Assembly: GCA_021648425.1 (NCBI GenBank)
Contig: JAKISV010000034.1
Span: 1 to 19,546, forward strand
Length of the DNA: 19,546 bases
From: Rhizobiaceae bacterium
GTDB taxonomy: Bacteria; Pseudomonadota; Alphaproteobacteria; Rhizobiales; Rhizobiaceae
Reading direction: 5' to 3'
The position numbers and the translations under genes were made by a program. Below are positions 1 through 7,593 of the stretch, piece after piece. The notes beneath the pieces are model-generated. The model worked only from the letters and a program-made list of their open reading frames with translations. It was not told the origin of the DNA and did no database searches. Positions within the stretch are counted from its first letter, which is position 1; each line of letters begins with the position of its first letter.

Positions 1-44
1 TACTGCTCTTTGGTCTGGGTTACTGATTCTGCATGTTTATCCAT
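1..44 (-). CDS. possible 5' end of a divergent gene, cut by the window edge
   Basis: An ATG on the minus strand at 42-44 opens a reading frame of 14 codons (MDKHAESVTQTKEQ) that runs off the left edge without a stop. It is divergent from ubiA. A weak AGG lies a few bases upstream of the ATG. Fourteen open codons are easily due to chance and I do not recognise the peptide, so this is only a candidate. Confidence 0.25.
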   Translation of the reverse strand, partial: MDKHAESVTQTKEQ

Positions 45-149
45 TGCCTGAGCATGCAGATTGCAATGAAAAATAGCACCGTAGTAACTTGACTCGTATT
101 GATAAACAAAACTTAGTTCAATTCAGTCGCAGGAGTATACAATTAGTTT

Positions 150-1151
150 ATGTGCAATTCTGACCAGATTAAAGTAGCAGACGCACTCCGCAAAAGCTGG
201 GTTTATCGTCTGCTGCCCCAAAGCCTCTGGCCCTACGCACAGTTAGCGCGCTGGGAGCGGCCCATTGGCTGGCAATTGCTACTGTGGCCTGGTCTGTGGT
301 CCCTGGGGCTTGCCAGCCTGATGCGCATAGTCGCTAACAACCGCGACCCCGATCCTCTTTTGGGAACCTCAGTGCTGATTATAGTGTTTGCACTGATGGT
401 GGCTTATTTTTTCATTGGAGCAATTGTCATGCGTGGCGCAGGTTGCACCTTCAATGATTTAGCTGATCACGATATCGACGCTCAGGTTGCCCGCACCTGT
501 TCGCGCCCGCTGCCCTCTGGCCGGGTAACAAAAAAGCAGGCTTATATTTTCCTCCTGGCGCAGTTGTTAGTCGGGCTTGTCATTTTATTGCAGCTCAACA
601 ATTTCGCAATCTGGCTTGGCGCTGCATCCCTAATAACCATTGCCATCTACCCCTTCATGAAGCGAATAACCTGGTGGCCGCAGCTGTTTTTGGGTTTTGC
701 ATTTTCCTGGGGAGCGTTGTTAGGCTGGGCCGCTATAACCGGTTCATTAGGACTGCCGCCACTCCTGCTTTATCTCGGCTCCATCGCCTGGGTAATTGGC
801 TATGACACAATTTATGCCCATCAGGACAAGGAAGACGATGCGCTGGTGGGAGTGAAATCGACGGCAAGGCTGTTTGGTGAGAAATCCAAAACAGCCATAA
901 CCATTCTTTATTCTATTGCGATTTTGTTTTTTGGCGCGGCTGTGTATTTCACACTGCCAGGTGATTTCTGGGTTATACTGCCTGTATATCTGGCGCTTAT
1001 AATCTGTGCGGGTCAAATGTTCTGGCAAATCCAAACACTGGATATCAATAACCCGCACCAGTGCCTGGCGCTGTTTAAATCCAACAATAATTTCGGCTGG
1101 ATTTTCTTTTCAGGGATTATTGCTTCTATTGTCGTTAGTGGCGCGCAATAA
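150..1151 (+). CDS. ubiA: 4-hydroxybenzoate polyprenyltransferase UbiA
   Basis: UbiA attaches the polyprenyl tail to 4-hydroxybenzoate, the first membrane step of ubiquinone synthesis, in the inner membrane. The 333-residue protein is mostly hydrophobic, as expected for the multi-span UbiA fold. Both aspartate-rich motifs that bind the Mg-diphosphate are visible: NDLADHDID from residue 102 and YDTIYAHQDKEDD from residue 218. The N-terminal region with WERPIGWQLLLWPGLWS is typical of the bacterial enzymes. An in-frame stop at 144-146 makes ATG 150 the earliest start. AGGAG at 131-135 is somewhat distant, 14 bases upstream. The 3' end overlaps the convergent DUF6101-like gene by 17 bp. Identification is firm; the exact tail length is not readable from sequence. 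Confidence 0.95.
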   Translation: MCNSDQIKVADALRKSWVYRLLPQSLWPYAQLARWERPIGWQLLLWPGLWSLGLASLMRIVANNRDPDPLLGTSVLIIVFALMVAYFFIGAIVMRGAGCTFNDLADHDIDAQVARTCSRPLPSGRVTKKQAYIFLLAQLLVGLVILLQLNNFAIWLGAASLITIAIYPFMKRITWWPQLFLGFAFSWGALLGWAAITGSLGLPPLLLYLGSIAWVIGYDTIYAHQDKEDDALVGVKSTARLFGEKSKTAITILYSIAILFFGAAVYFTLPGDFWVILPVYLALIICAGQMFWQIQTLDINNPHQCLALFKSNNNFGWIFFSGIIASIVVSGAQ

Positions 1152-1686
1152 TCTCTGCAGCACTCAGTTTTTCAACAACGCCAATCCGGCCTGTTTTACG
1201 CCGACGCAAAAACCACGAACGGTGTTTTACCATCGTAATGCGCTTGCGCCTCATAATCGGCGCTTCCACCATTATAGCGCCCAGTTGATTACGCACCGGC
1301 CTGGCCATGTTTTGTTCATCAACCAGCAACATCGGCAGCCGCATCAATCGGCTCCACGCATGCCAGTCGGCAGCAATATCGTCGAGATTATCAGCCACCA
1401 GTACCGGCAGACACATATCTGCATCATGGTGATGCAATTCCAGCGTATAGATGGTTTTGCCATCTTTATCTGCAATCGTGCGCGCTGCCACGCCTTTGAA
1501 AGCTTTTTGCGGCAATGCCATTGAAACCCCGAGCCCACATTTAAGCTCGCGCTTCAAAACCGCGCCCTGGCGATCAATCTTGTATGAAAACCGCTTGCTG
1601 CGCTTCAATGAAACGCTGTGCGGAAGATGATATGGGTCGAGCCGCATAGGGCGGCTCGCCCAATCAGGTTTGGTCAAATCGACCAT
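1135..1686 (-). CDS. DUF6101-like protein of unknown function
   Basis: A 183-residue protein without signal peptide or membrane segment. I believe it belongs to the DUF6101 family, found next to ubiA in Rhizobiales, but this is from memory of the sequence type. Visible features are an N-terminal MRLDPYHLPHSVSLK stretch, a HHHDAD run near the middle, a tryptophan-containing helix (DDIAADWHAWSRLMRLPMLL) and a very basic C-terminal part (MRRKRITMVKHRSWFLRRRKTGR) that could contact nucleic acid or phospholipid head groups. The start at ATG 1684-1686 is supported by GAGG eight bases upstream. The last 17 bp overlap the end of ubiA. No function can be assigned. Confidence 0.8.
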   Translation of the reverse strand: MVDLTKPDWASRPMRLDPYHLPHSVSLKRSKRFSYKIDRQGAVLKRELKCGLGVSMALPQKAFKGVAARTIADKDGKTIYTLELHHHDADMCLPVLVADNLDDIAADWHAWSRLMRLPMLLVDEQNMARPVRNQLGAIMVEAPIMRRKRITMVKHRSWFLRRRKTGRIGVVEKLSAAEIIARH

Positions 1687-1737
1687 GGTAATGCCTCACT
1701 GTCCCTCGTCAGAGCCTGATTCTTTTGATCTGGTCTC

Positions 1738-1756
1738 TTTTCGTATTCCACGAAAA
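1738..1756. promoter_or_regulatory. short inverted repeat in the divergent gap
   Basis: TTTTCGT and ACGAAAA form a perfect 7-bp dyad around ATTCC, in the 247-bp gap between the divergent DUF6101-like and VOC genes. On the plus strand it is followed by a T-rich stretch. It could be a regulator site for either gene. No start site can be placed with confidence and the rest of the gap shows nothing else. Confidence 0.25.
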
Positions 1757-1933
1757 CTTTTGTTGTTGTTTTTGTTCGTGTTAAAAGCACTATAAGCCAG
1801 CCAAACCCAAATCGGCTTAATAAAAACGGTAAACAAAACCTTGTTTCGATACCACAGTTACCAAGTGGTTTCTAAAGCTGGTTCTGTTTATGATTTGGAA
1901 AGTATAGTTCACGCAAAGGACGCGCCTGCAATC

Positions 1934-2317
1934 ATGATTAAAATCGATCGTCTCGACCATCTGGTGCTGACCGTAAAATCAATAACCAGAGCCTGCGAAT
2001 TTTATTGCTTTATATTAGGGATGCAACGAGAGATATTTGGCGAAGGCCGGGTGGCGTTGAAATTCGGTGAGCAAAAAATCAACCTGCATGAAGCCGGCAG
2101 GGAATTTTTGCCCAAAGCCAATTCCCCCACACCTGGCTCTGCAGATTTATGCTTTATAATTAGAACAGACATGGAAACACTGGTTTCTCATTTAGTCGCC
2201 TGTCTTGTAAACATTGAGGAGGGGCCAGTGCCAAGGACCGGCGCGACGGGACCAATATCCTCCATCTATATTCGCGATCCTGATGGCAATCTTGTTGAAT
2301 TGTCAGTCTATGATTGA
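1934..2317 (+). CDS. VOC family (glyoxalase/bleomycin-resistance fold) protein
   Basis: A 127-residue single-chain member of the vicinal oxygen chelate superfamily, whose proteins bind a divalent metal in a paired beta-alpha-beta-beta-beta fold. Likely metal ligands are visible: His9 in RLDHLVLTV, His52 in INLHEAG and Glu122 in GNLVELSVYD. The middle part (FLPKANSPTPGSADLCFI) matches the small 'virulence protein'-type VOC group. I chose ATG 1934 over an upstream in-frame TTG at 1841 because the fold starts at IDRLDHLV and the extra 31 codons resemble no part of it. AAAGGA lies at 1915-1920. The substrate is unknown. The stop overlaps the end of the convergent FAD oxidoreductase by 10 bp. Confidence 0.85.
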   Translation: MIKIDRLDHLVLTVKSITRACEFYCFILGMQREIFGEGRVALKFGEQKINLHEAGREFLPKANSPTPGSADLCFIIRTDMETLVSHLVACLVNIEEGPVPRTGATGPISSIYIRDPDGNLVELSVYD

Positions 2318-3750
2318 TCAGACAGTCTGTTTAATACTTTACCCGGGTTCATAATCCCATTGGGATCAAACATCTGCTTAATCTGCCGCATCATCGCCAT
2401 TTCAACCGGTGACTTCACCTGCTCAAGAATATCACGTTTAAACAACCCGATGCCATGTTCAGCCGAGATTGACCCGCCCAGTTCCAGTACCAGTTCAAAT
2501 ACAGCCGCATTCACCTGCTCGCGAAAAACCATATAGTCGCCATCTTCCATCCCCTCCGGTTTGGAAAAATTGAAATGGATATTGCCATCCCCCAGATGCC
2601 CGAATGCCACCATGCGCGCACCAGGGACAATGGCGGTTACCAGCGGTTCTCCGCGCTCAATCAATTCGGGAACCCTGCCAAGCGGTACGGAAATATCATG
2701 GGCAATCGATGCGCCCTCCGGGCGTTGGGAATGGGGTAAATCTTCTCGCATCTGCCAGAACAGTTTTTGCTGGGCAAGGCTGGTTGCAAGCGCGCCATCC
2801 TCTACGATTGCTCCCTCCAGACCCTGTGAAAATATTTCTTCCATCAAATTTCGCGCTTCTTCGATTGAACGCCCTGAGCTGATTTCAACAAGCCCATACC
2901 AACTATGACTTGCTCCAAGTGGGTCGCGGTATTTGGGAAAATGCTTCAACAAATAGTCAATGCCAATGCGCGGAACCAGTTCAAAGGCAGTCAATTGATT
3001 TCCCGCCCTGGCTTTGGCCGACTGAAAAAACGCCAATGCCATTTGCGGCGAAGAAAATCCTGCCCAGGCAACTTCACGCCCTGCGGGAGCTGGAAACAGT
3101 TTTAATACGGCAGCCGTGATAATCCCCAAAGTGCCTTCCGCGCCGATAAAAAGGTTCTTCAAATCATAGCCGGTATTGTTCTTGCGAAGCCTGTTTAAAC
3201 CATCCCAGATTTCACCGTTGGGTAAAACCACCTCCAGCCCCATCACCAGATCGCGCGTATTGCCGTAGGCCAGCACGCCGGTTCCCCCCGCATTGGTGGA
3301 GATATTCCCGCCAATCATACACGAACCCTGCGCGCCAAGCGCCAAAGGGAACAGCCTGTCATTTTGCGCCGCCAGGTTTTGGATTGTCTCCAGAATAACG
3401 CCTGCTTCCACACACAGCGTATTACCCTCCAGATCCAGATCAATCACCTTGTTCATGCGCTCAGTGCTTAAAACAATCGAGTTCATTTCTTTCAGTGGCA
3501 CCGCGCCACCCATATGTCCCGTATGCCCACCCTGCGGTACAATCGCTGTGCGGGTCTCATTGGCAAGTTTCAATATTTCTGCCACTTCGTTGCGATTTAC
3601 CGGTTTTAAAACCATTTGGGTATGCCCCACCACATACCCGCGATTTTCATGGGTATAATGGGTCAGGTCGTCATTGGTCCCCAATGCATTTCTGGTTCCC
3701 ACAATGGCGGCAAAGCGCGAAAGTAACTCTGCTGAAAGACCCGTTGACAC
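2308..3750 (-). CDS. FAD-binding D-2-hydroxyacid dehydrogenase (GlcD / D-lactate / D-2-hydroxyglutarate type)
   Basis: A 480-residue flavoenzyme with an N-terminal PCMH-type FAD domain and a C-terminal FAD-oxidase domain. FAD-contact motifs are VPQGGHTGHMGG (residues 71-82), GSCMIGGNISTNAGG and FIGAEGTLGIIT. The C-terminal domain carries the probable metal and substrate site GHLGDGNIHFNF, then SAEHGIG and the closing FDPNGIMNPGKVL. The family oxidises D-2-hydroxy acids such as D-lactate, glycolate or D-2-hydroxyglutarate and passes electrons to a quinone, cytochrome or flavoprotein. Sequence alone does not fix the substrate; a D-2-hydroxyglutarate-type enzyme is my first guess. The start is GTG 3748-3750, supported by a strong AAAGGAG. 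It follows the tRNA-modification gene by 2 bp, so the two are cotranscribed. Confidence 0.9.
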   Translation of the reverse strand: MSTGLSAELLSRFAAIVGTRNALGTNDDLTHYTHENRGYVVGHTQMVLKPVNRNEVAEILKLANETRTAIVPQGGHTGHMGGAVPLKEMNSIVLSTERMNKVIDLDLEGNTLCVEAGVILETIQNLAAQNDRLFPLALGAQGSCMIGGNISTNAGGTGVLAYGNTRDLVMGLEVVLPNGEIWDGLNRLRKNNTGYDLKNLFIGAEGTLGIITAAVLKLFPAPAGREVAWAGFSSPQMALAFFQSAKARAGNQLTAFELVPRIGIDYLLKHFPKYRDPLGASHSWYGLVEISSGRSIEEARNLMEEIFSQGLEGAIVEDGALATSLAQQKLFWQMREDLPHSQRPEGASIAHDISVPLGRVPELIERGEPLVTAIVPGARMVAFGHLGDGNIHFNFSKPEGMEDGDYMVFREQVNAAVFELVLELGGSISAEHGIGLFKRDILEQVKSPVEMAMMRQIKQMFDPNGIMNPGKVLNRLSDQS

Positions 3751-3752
3751 AA

Positions 3753-4721
3753 TTATTCTCCTTTAACCCGCTCACGAGGTGCCGCTGCCCGCGCAAGCCT
3801 GTCATTGATCGCAATCCCAAGTCCTTCATGGGGAATTGGCGAAACGCAGATGCTATCTTTCCCCATCTGGTCAAGTTCACGAATATGCCGGTAAAGATTA
3901 CTCGCAGCTTCGCGCAGATCACCTGTACGGCTTAAATTCAGATGCCCTTCGGCAGCCCCCAATGCCAGCATCGCGGCATTATTTTCAGGTTGCAGGCAAT
4001 CAAGAATGAGTTTTGAACGCGGTGCATAATGAGACTGCATCATTCCCGGCGCGATAATTCCGGTTTTTTCTCCGGCCTTGGAAACCTCAAGGCCCGTGCA
4101 ATTTGAAAGTTCCTCCGCCGATATCAATCCCGGTCGCAATATTCTGATTTTTCCATCCAGCATGCCAACAATAGTCGATTCAATCCCCACTTCACATTCG
4201 CCGCCATCCAGTAAAACAATGTCTTCACCCGAAAATTCTGTCGCTACATGCGCTGCGCTGGTGGGAGAAACTTTGCCGGACCGGTTGGCACTGGGGGCAG
4301 CCAGAGGCCGACCAAAGGCTGCAATCAGTTTTTGTGCACCACCACGCGGGCATCGAAGCGCTATTGTCGGTAAATTTGCGCTAACCAGATCATGAATTTT
4401 GGCAGACGGCTTTTTTTCTACGATCAGCGTCAATGGCCCCGGCCAGAACCGCTCAGCAAGCATGCGAAATTTGTCGTCAAAAATACCAATGGCTTCAGCC
4501 ATTTCCAAATTGCTGACATGGACAATCAACGGGTTGAACTGCGGACGCCCTTTCATCTCGAACACACTGGCAACCGCCAGGCCGTTGCTGGCATCCGCCG
4601 CCAGGCCATATACAGTCTCGGTTGGCACCGCCACCAATCCACCCACGCCAAGCTGTTCAACACTTTGCGCCAACACCGCATCAAACTCAGGGGTATCGGG
4701 GAAAAATTTCAGGGTTTGCAC
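3753..4721 (-). CDS. tsaC: L-threonylcarbamoyladenylate synthase, Sua5-type
   Basis: This enzyme makes threonylcarbamoyl-AMP from threonine, bicarbonate and ATP, the first step of t6A37 synthesis in ANN-decoding tRNAs. The YrdC domain occupies roughly residues 15-205, with VAVPTETVYGLAADA, KGRPQFNPLIVHV and PSANRSGKVSPTSAAHV visible. About 115 further residues with IIAPGMMQSHYAPRSKL show the C-terminal Sua5 domain, so this is the long Sua5 form, not the short TsaC form. The start is GTG 4719-4721; an in-frame stop shortly upstream and no nearby ATG support it. It is the first gene of a two-gene operon with the FAD dehydrogenase and is divergent from the acyl-CoA dehydrogenase. Confidence 0.93.
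   Translation of the reverse strand: MQTLKFFPDTPEFDAVLAQSVEQLGVGGLVAVPTETVYGLAADASNGLAVASVFEMKGRPQFNPLIVHVSNLEMAEAIGIFDDKFRMLAERFWPGPLTLIVEKKPSAKIHDLVSANLPTIALRCPRGGAQKLIAAFGRPLAAPSANRSGKVSPTSAAHVATEFSGEDIVLLDGGECEVGIESTIVGMLDGKIRILRPGLISAEELSNCTGLEVSKAGEKTGIIAPGMMQSHYAPRSKLILDCLQPENNAAMLALGAAEGHLNLSRTGDLREAASNLYRHIRELDQMGKDSICVSPIPHEGLGIAINDRLARAAAPRERVKGE
3758..3764 (-). promoter_or_regulatory. ribosome binding site that fixes the GTG start of the FAD dehydrogenase
   Basis: AAAGGAG on the minus strand, seven bases before GTG 3748-3750 and inside the last codons of the upstream tsaC/sua5 gene. It is the best Shine-Dalgarno match seen in this part of the window and supports the non-ATG start. 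Confidence 0.7.
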
Positions 4722-4809
4722 AAGCTTTGATCCAACAGATATTTGTTAAAGCTTTTAACCGGTGAGAAGTATCCATACAATCGTTGAATGCAATTATTAC
4801 CAATCACTA

Positions 4810-4825
4810 TTGACGTAAACGTAAA
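4810..4825. promoter_or_regulatory. possible MerR/LiuR-type operator before the acyl-CoA dehydrogenase
   Basis: TTGACGTAAACGTAAA is a dyad (TTGACGT / ACGTAAA, one mismatch) in the 148-bp divergent gap. It resembles the ACGT-nn-ACGT operators I recall for LiuR-type MerR regulators of branched-chain amino-acid and fatty-acid catabolism in proteobacteria. Its first six bases also serve as a good -35 (TTGACG), with TATTGC at 4833-4838 as a possible -10 at 17-bp spacing. The genes downstream are beta-oxidation enzymes, which fits. The motif assignment is from memory. Confidence 0.4.
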
Positions 4826-4869
4826 TTAAAAATATTGCTGTCCCATTCTCTAATGCGAAAGAAGTAATC

Positions 4870-6666
4870 ATGTACCGCGCACCGGTTGAAGATATAACCC
4901 ACACTCTAAATGCCGTGGCTGGACTTTCCAATTCAATCAAAGATGGCAAATTGGGTGAATTGAGTGATGATCTGGTAACCGCAATTCTGGAAGAAGCCGC
5001 CAAATTTGCTTCCGAAGAAATAGCCCCCCTCAATCGCGTTGGCGATGAAAATGGCGCTAAATTGATTGATGGCGAAGTAATCACTGCTCCGGGTTGGAAA
5101 AAAACCTATCAGGCCTGGACCCAAGGCGGATGGAATTCATTGACCGGACCTGAAGCCTATGGCGGTCAGGGCCTGCCTACCATGTTGTCAGTAGCGGTAA
5201 GTGAAATGTGGAACTCCGCCGCCATGGCCTTTGGTCTGGCACCCTTGCTGACTGCTGGCGCAGTTGATGCTATCGAGACGCACGGTTCACAGGAACTAAA
5301 GGATATTTATCTGGAAAAAATGGTGTCCGGTCAGTGGATGGGCACGATGAACCTCACCGAGCCGCAGGCGGGTTCCTATCTGGCGGCACTGACCTCTCGA
5401 GCCGAACCTGCGGGTGATGGCAGTTACCGGGTTTTTGGCCAGAAAATATTTATCACCTATGGCGAACATGATCTGACTGAAAACATCTGTCATCTGGTGT
5501 TAGCCAGATTGCCGGGCGCACCTGAGGGTACGCGCGGTATTTCTCTGTTTTTAGTGCCAAAAGTTCTGGTCAATTCCGATGGCACACCGGGTAAACGCAA
5601 CGATGTATTGTGTCAAAGCCTTGAGCACAAACTTGGCATTCATGCATCACCCACCTGCGTAATGATCTTTGGTGACAATTGCCCTGCCAGCGAGTTGCAA
5701 CAACCAGGCGCAATCGGCTATCTCGTCGGTGAGGAAAACCGCGGCCTCAATTGCATGTTCACCATGATGAACAATGCGCGTCTGCATGTGGGAGTGCAGG
5801 GTGTTGCCATCGGCGAAGCTGCCTATCAACATGCGCTTGCATATGCCAACGAGCGCACCCAGGGCTTTGCGCAAGGGTATGATGGAAAAGGCATGGCACC
5901 CATCGTCATGCATCCCGACGTTGCTCGAAATCTCCTGACGATGAAATCACTGGTGCAGGCCTCAAGAGGAATTTGCTATACCTGCGCCCATGCCGCCGAC
6001 ATGAGCAAAGCAGCAGCAAACGTAGGCGATCAGGAAGCGGCAAAAATGTGGAGTGAACGGGTAAACCTGCTCACCCCCGTTGCCAAGTCTTTTTCAACTG
6101 ACGCCGGTGTCGAAGTGGCCTCAATCGGCGTCCAGGTCCATGGCGGCATGGGCTTCATAGAAGAGACAGGCGCCGCGCAATTTTTGCGTGATGCGCGTAT
6201 CAATCCGATTTATGAAGGTACGAACGGCATTCAGGCCATCGATCTGGTCACCCGCAAACTGCCCATGCGCGGTGGTGAAGCGGTTAGCGAATATTTCGAT
6301 GAGCTAAGCGAAACAATAGAAGCGGTGCGCGCCACTAATGAACCCGGATTTGGCTCCACCGCCGATTTACTGGCAAATTCATTGGAGGATCTGCGCGAAG
6401 CCACCAAATGGTTGCAGCAACAACAAGCTGCAGCAAATACCCAGGGTGTTCTTGCCGGAGCCACGCCTTATCAATCAATGTTCGGCCTCACCAGCGGTGG
6501 CATAGGGTTGGCAAAGGCCGGCCTTGCCCAAGGTAGCAAAAAATCCCGCGATCTTGCCCGGTTTTATGCACAAAACCTGCTGGGACAGACTTCCGCACTA
6601 AAAGACACGGTAATCAAAGGCGCTGATAGCCTGGCAATTGCCTCAGATCAGTTATATTCCCAATGA
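4870..6666 (+). CDS. acyl-CoA dehydrogenase, long DmdC-like form
   Basis: A 598-residue FAD enzyme that introduces the alpha-beta double bond into an acyl-CoA. It has the extended layout of the 3-methylmercaptopropionyl-CoA dehydrogenase (DmdC)-like group: extra N-terminal residues, the usual three dehydrogenase domains and a C-terminal extension of about 130 residues. Visible motifs are MNLTEPQAGS (from about residue 160), FGQKIFITYGEHD, the FAD-contacting VQVHGGMGFIEETGAAQFLRD and the catalytic-base motif IYEGTNGIQA with Glu449. After QAGS the usual Asp is Tyr170, a single-base difference from an Asp codon. Only a weak AAGAAG precedes the ATG. The stop overlaps the next start as ATGA, so it is translationally coupled to the crotonase gene. 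Many such genes work on other acyl-CoAs, and no dmdA or dmdB is nearby to argue for DMSP use. Confidence 0.9.
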   Translation: MYRAPVEDITHTLNAVAGLSNSIKDGKLGELSDDLVTAILEEAAKFASEEIAPLNRVGDENGAKLIDGEVITAPGWKKTYQAWTQGGWNSLTGPEAYGGQGLPTMLSVAVSEMWNSAAMAFGLAPLLTAGAVDAIETHGSQELKDIYLEKMVSGQWMGTMNLTEPQAGSYLAALTSRAEPAGDGSYRVFGQKIFITYGEHDLTENICHLVLARLPGAPEGTRGISLFLVPKVLVNSDGTPGKRNDVLCQSLEHKLGIHASPTCVMIFGDNCPASELQQPGAIGYLVGEENRGLNCMFTMMNNARLHVGVQGVAIGEAAYQHALAYANERTQGFAQGYDGKGMAPIVMHPDVARNLLTMKSLVQASRGICYTCAHAADMSKAAANVGDQEAAKMWSERVNLLTPVAKSFSTDAGVEVASIGVQVHGGMGFIEETGAAQFLRDARINPIYEGTNGIQAIDLVTRKLPMRGGEAVSEYFDELSETIEAVRATNEPGFGSTADLLANSLEDLREATKWLQQQQAAANTQGVLAGATPYQSMFGLTSGGIGLAKAGLAQGSKKSRDLARFYAQNLLGQTSALKDTVIKGADSLAIASDQLYSQ

Positions 6667-7433
6667 CCAGCGAGGCCCCCGGTTTGGATAATCATATCGA
6701 ATCTTCAAGCGAAGAGGGCGTGCAAATCATCCGCCTCAACCGCCCGGAGAAAAAGAACGCCATCACCGCGCAAATGTATCAGGCCATGGCCGATGCCATA
6801 GATGAAGCAAACAGCAATGATGATGTGCGCTGCATCTTGTTTTTGGGCCAGCCCGGGGCATTTTCAGCAGGCAATGACATCGTCGATTTTGCCAAAATTG
6901 CCATGTCCGGCGGTGAGCGTGGTTCACTGGCCGTATTTGAATTCCTCGAACGTATCATTATCGCCAAAAAACCCATGGTGGCTGGCGTTGACGGGCTGGC
7001 AATTGGTGTTGGCACCACCATGCTGCTGCACTGCGATTATGTCGCCGCCTCATCAATCTCCACATTCCACACGCCATTTGTTGATCTGGGACTTGTTCCT
7101 GAAGCCGGTTCCAGCCTGATTGCCCCGCGCCTGATGGGCCACCACCGCGCCTTTGAAATGCTGGCCATGGGTCGCAAATTTTCAGCCGCTGACGCGATCC
7201 GCGCAGGCTTTGTCAATACCGTGGTTGAAAGCGAAGGCCTCGAAACCAAAGCCACAATCGTCGCCAAAACCATCGCTGCCAAACCACCCCGGGCACTCGA
7301 AATATCCAGAAGCCTGATCCGTGGTGACCGTACCGATATCCTCGCGCAAATGCGCACGGAGGCCGAGCTGTTCAAAGAGCGGTTGGGCTCAGATGAAGCA
7401 AAACAGGCGTTTATGGATTTTATGGCGCGATGA
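6663..7433 (+). CDS. enoyl-CoA hydratase/isomerase (crotonase) family protein
   Basis: A 256-residue crotonase-fold enzyme. The oxyanion-hole segments are AFSAGNDI and DGLAIGVGTTMLLHCD. In classical enoyl-CoA hydratase two glutamates act (Glu144 and Glu164, rat numbering). Here the first site reads TPFVDLG, with Phe139 in place of Glu, while the second is kept as Glu165 in HRAFEML. A further Glu147 in VPEAGSS falls where delta3,delta2-enoyl-CoA isomerases of the ECI2/Eci1 type carry their catalytic Glu. It may therefore be an isomerase serving unsaturated fatty acids, not a hydratase. This is my alignment by eye. It is coupled by a 4-bp ATGA overlap to the acyl-CoA dehydrogenase, so both probably act in one beta-oxidation route. 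Confidence 0.9.
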   Translation: MTSEAPGLDNHIESSSEEGVQIIRLNRPEKKNAITAQMYQAMADAIDEANSNDDVRCILFLGQPGAFSAGNDIVDFAKIAMSGGERGSLAVFEFLERIIIAKKPMVAGVDGLAIGVGTTMLLHCDYVAASSISTFHTPFVDLGLVPEAGSSLIAPRLMGHHRAFEMLAMGRKFSAADAIRAGFVNTVVESEGLETKATIVAKTIAAKPPRALEISRSLIRGDRTDILAQMRTEAELFKERLGSDEAKQAFMDFMAR

Positions 7434-7441
7434 ATTTACGT

Positions 7442-7462
7442 CAGTTTGCATATTAGCAACTG
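7442..7462 (+). terminator. weak hairpin after the crotonase gene
   Basis: CAGTTTGC and GCAACTG can pair around ATATTA with one bulged T, nine bases after the crotonase stop. No T-run follows, so it is at most a weak or Rho-assisted end. It separates the beta-oxidation pair from the cytochrome promoter. Confidence 0.2.
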
Positions 7463-7486
7463 AAATACCTGCCGCCTGATTATCAT

Positions 7487-7500
7487 TTGACCCAAGTCAA
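7487..7500 (+). promoter_or_regulatory. FNR/CRP-family box upstream of the cytochrome operon
   Basis: TTGACCCAAGTCAA is a perfect dyad (TTGAC-n4-GTCAA) fitting the TTGAY-n4-RTCAA sites of FNR, Anr, FnrL and Dnr-type regulators. Its centre at 7493.5 is 41.5 bp before the start site expected from the -10 element at 7523-7528. That is the geometry of class II FNR-activated promoters. It predicts induction of the two cytochrome genes when oxygen is low, or by NO if a Dnr/NnrR-type protein is the reader. Confidence 0.75.
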
Positions 7501-7522
7501 TGCTACGCACCTTCGTTGCTAA

Positions 7523-7528
7523 TATTAT
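7523..7528 (+). promoter_or_regulatory. -10 element of the cytochrome operon promoter
   Basis: TATTAT, within AATATTATAA, is a good sigma-70 -10 match. Transcription would start near 7535, leaving an untranslated leader of about 59 bases before the chosen ATG 7594. No separate -35 is needed in a class II FNR promoter, where the regulator box takes that place. Confidence 0.55.
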
Positions 7529-7593
7529 AACTGTGCAATCTCGCAGGAAGTGAGCTTGCGTGGAGGGACGCTATATCGATTTGGAGTGTGATT

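Noticed and set aside
1841..1933. Upstream TTG giving a 31-residue N-terminal extension on the VOC protein
   Set aside because: The extension matches nothing in the VOC fold, which starts at ATG 1934; the TTG has no ribosome site and the stretch looks like intergenic DNA.
4870..7433. DMSP demethylation operon (dmdC/dmdD)
   Set aside because: The dehydrogenase is DmdC-like, but neither dmdA nor dmdB is present and the crotonase has an isomerase-like residue pattern, so general acyl-CoA oxidation is more likely.
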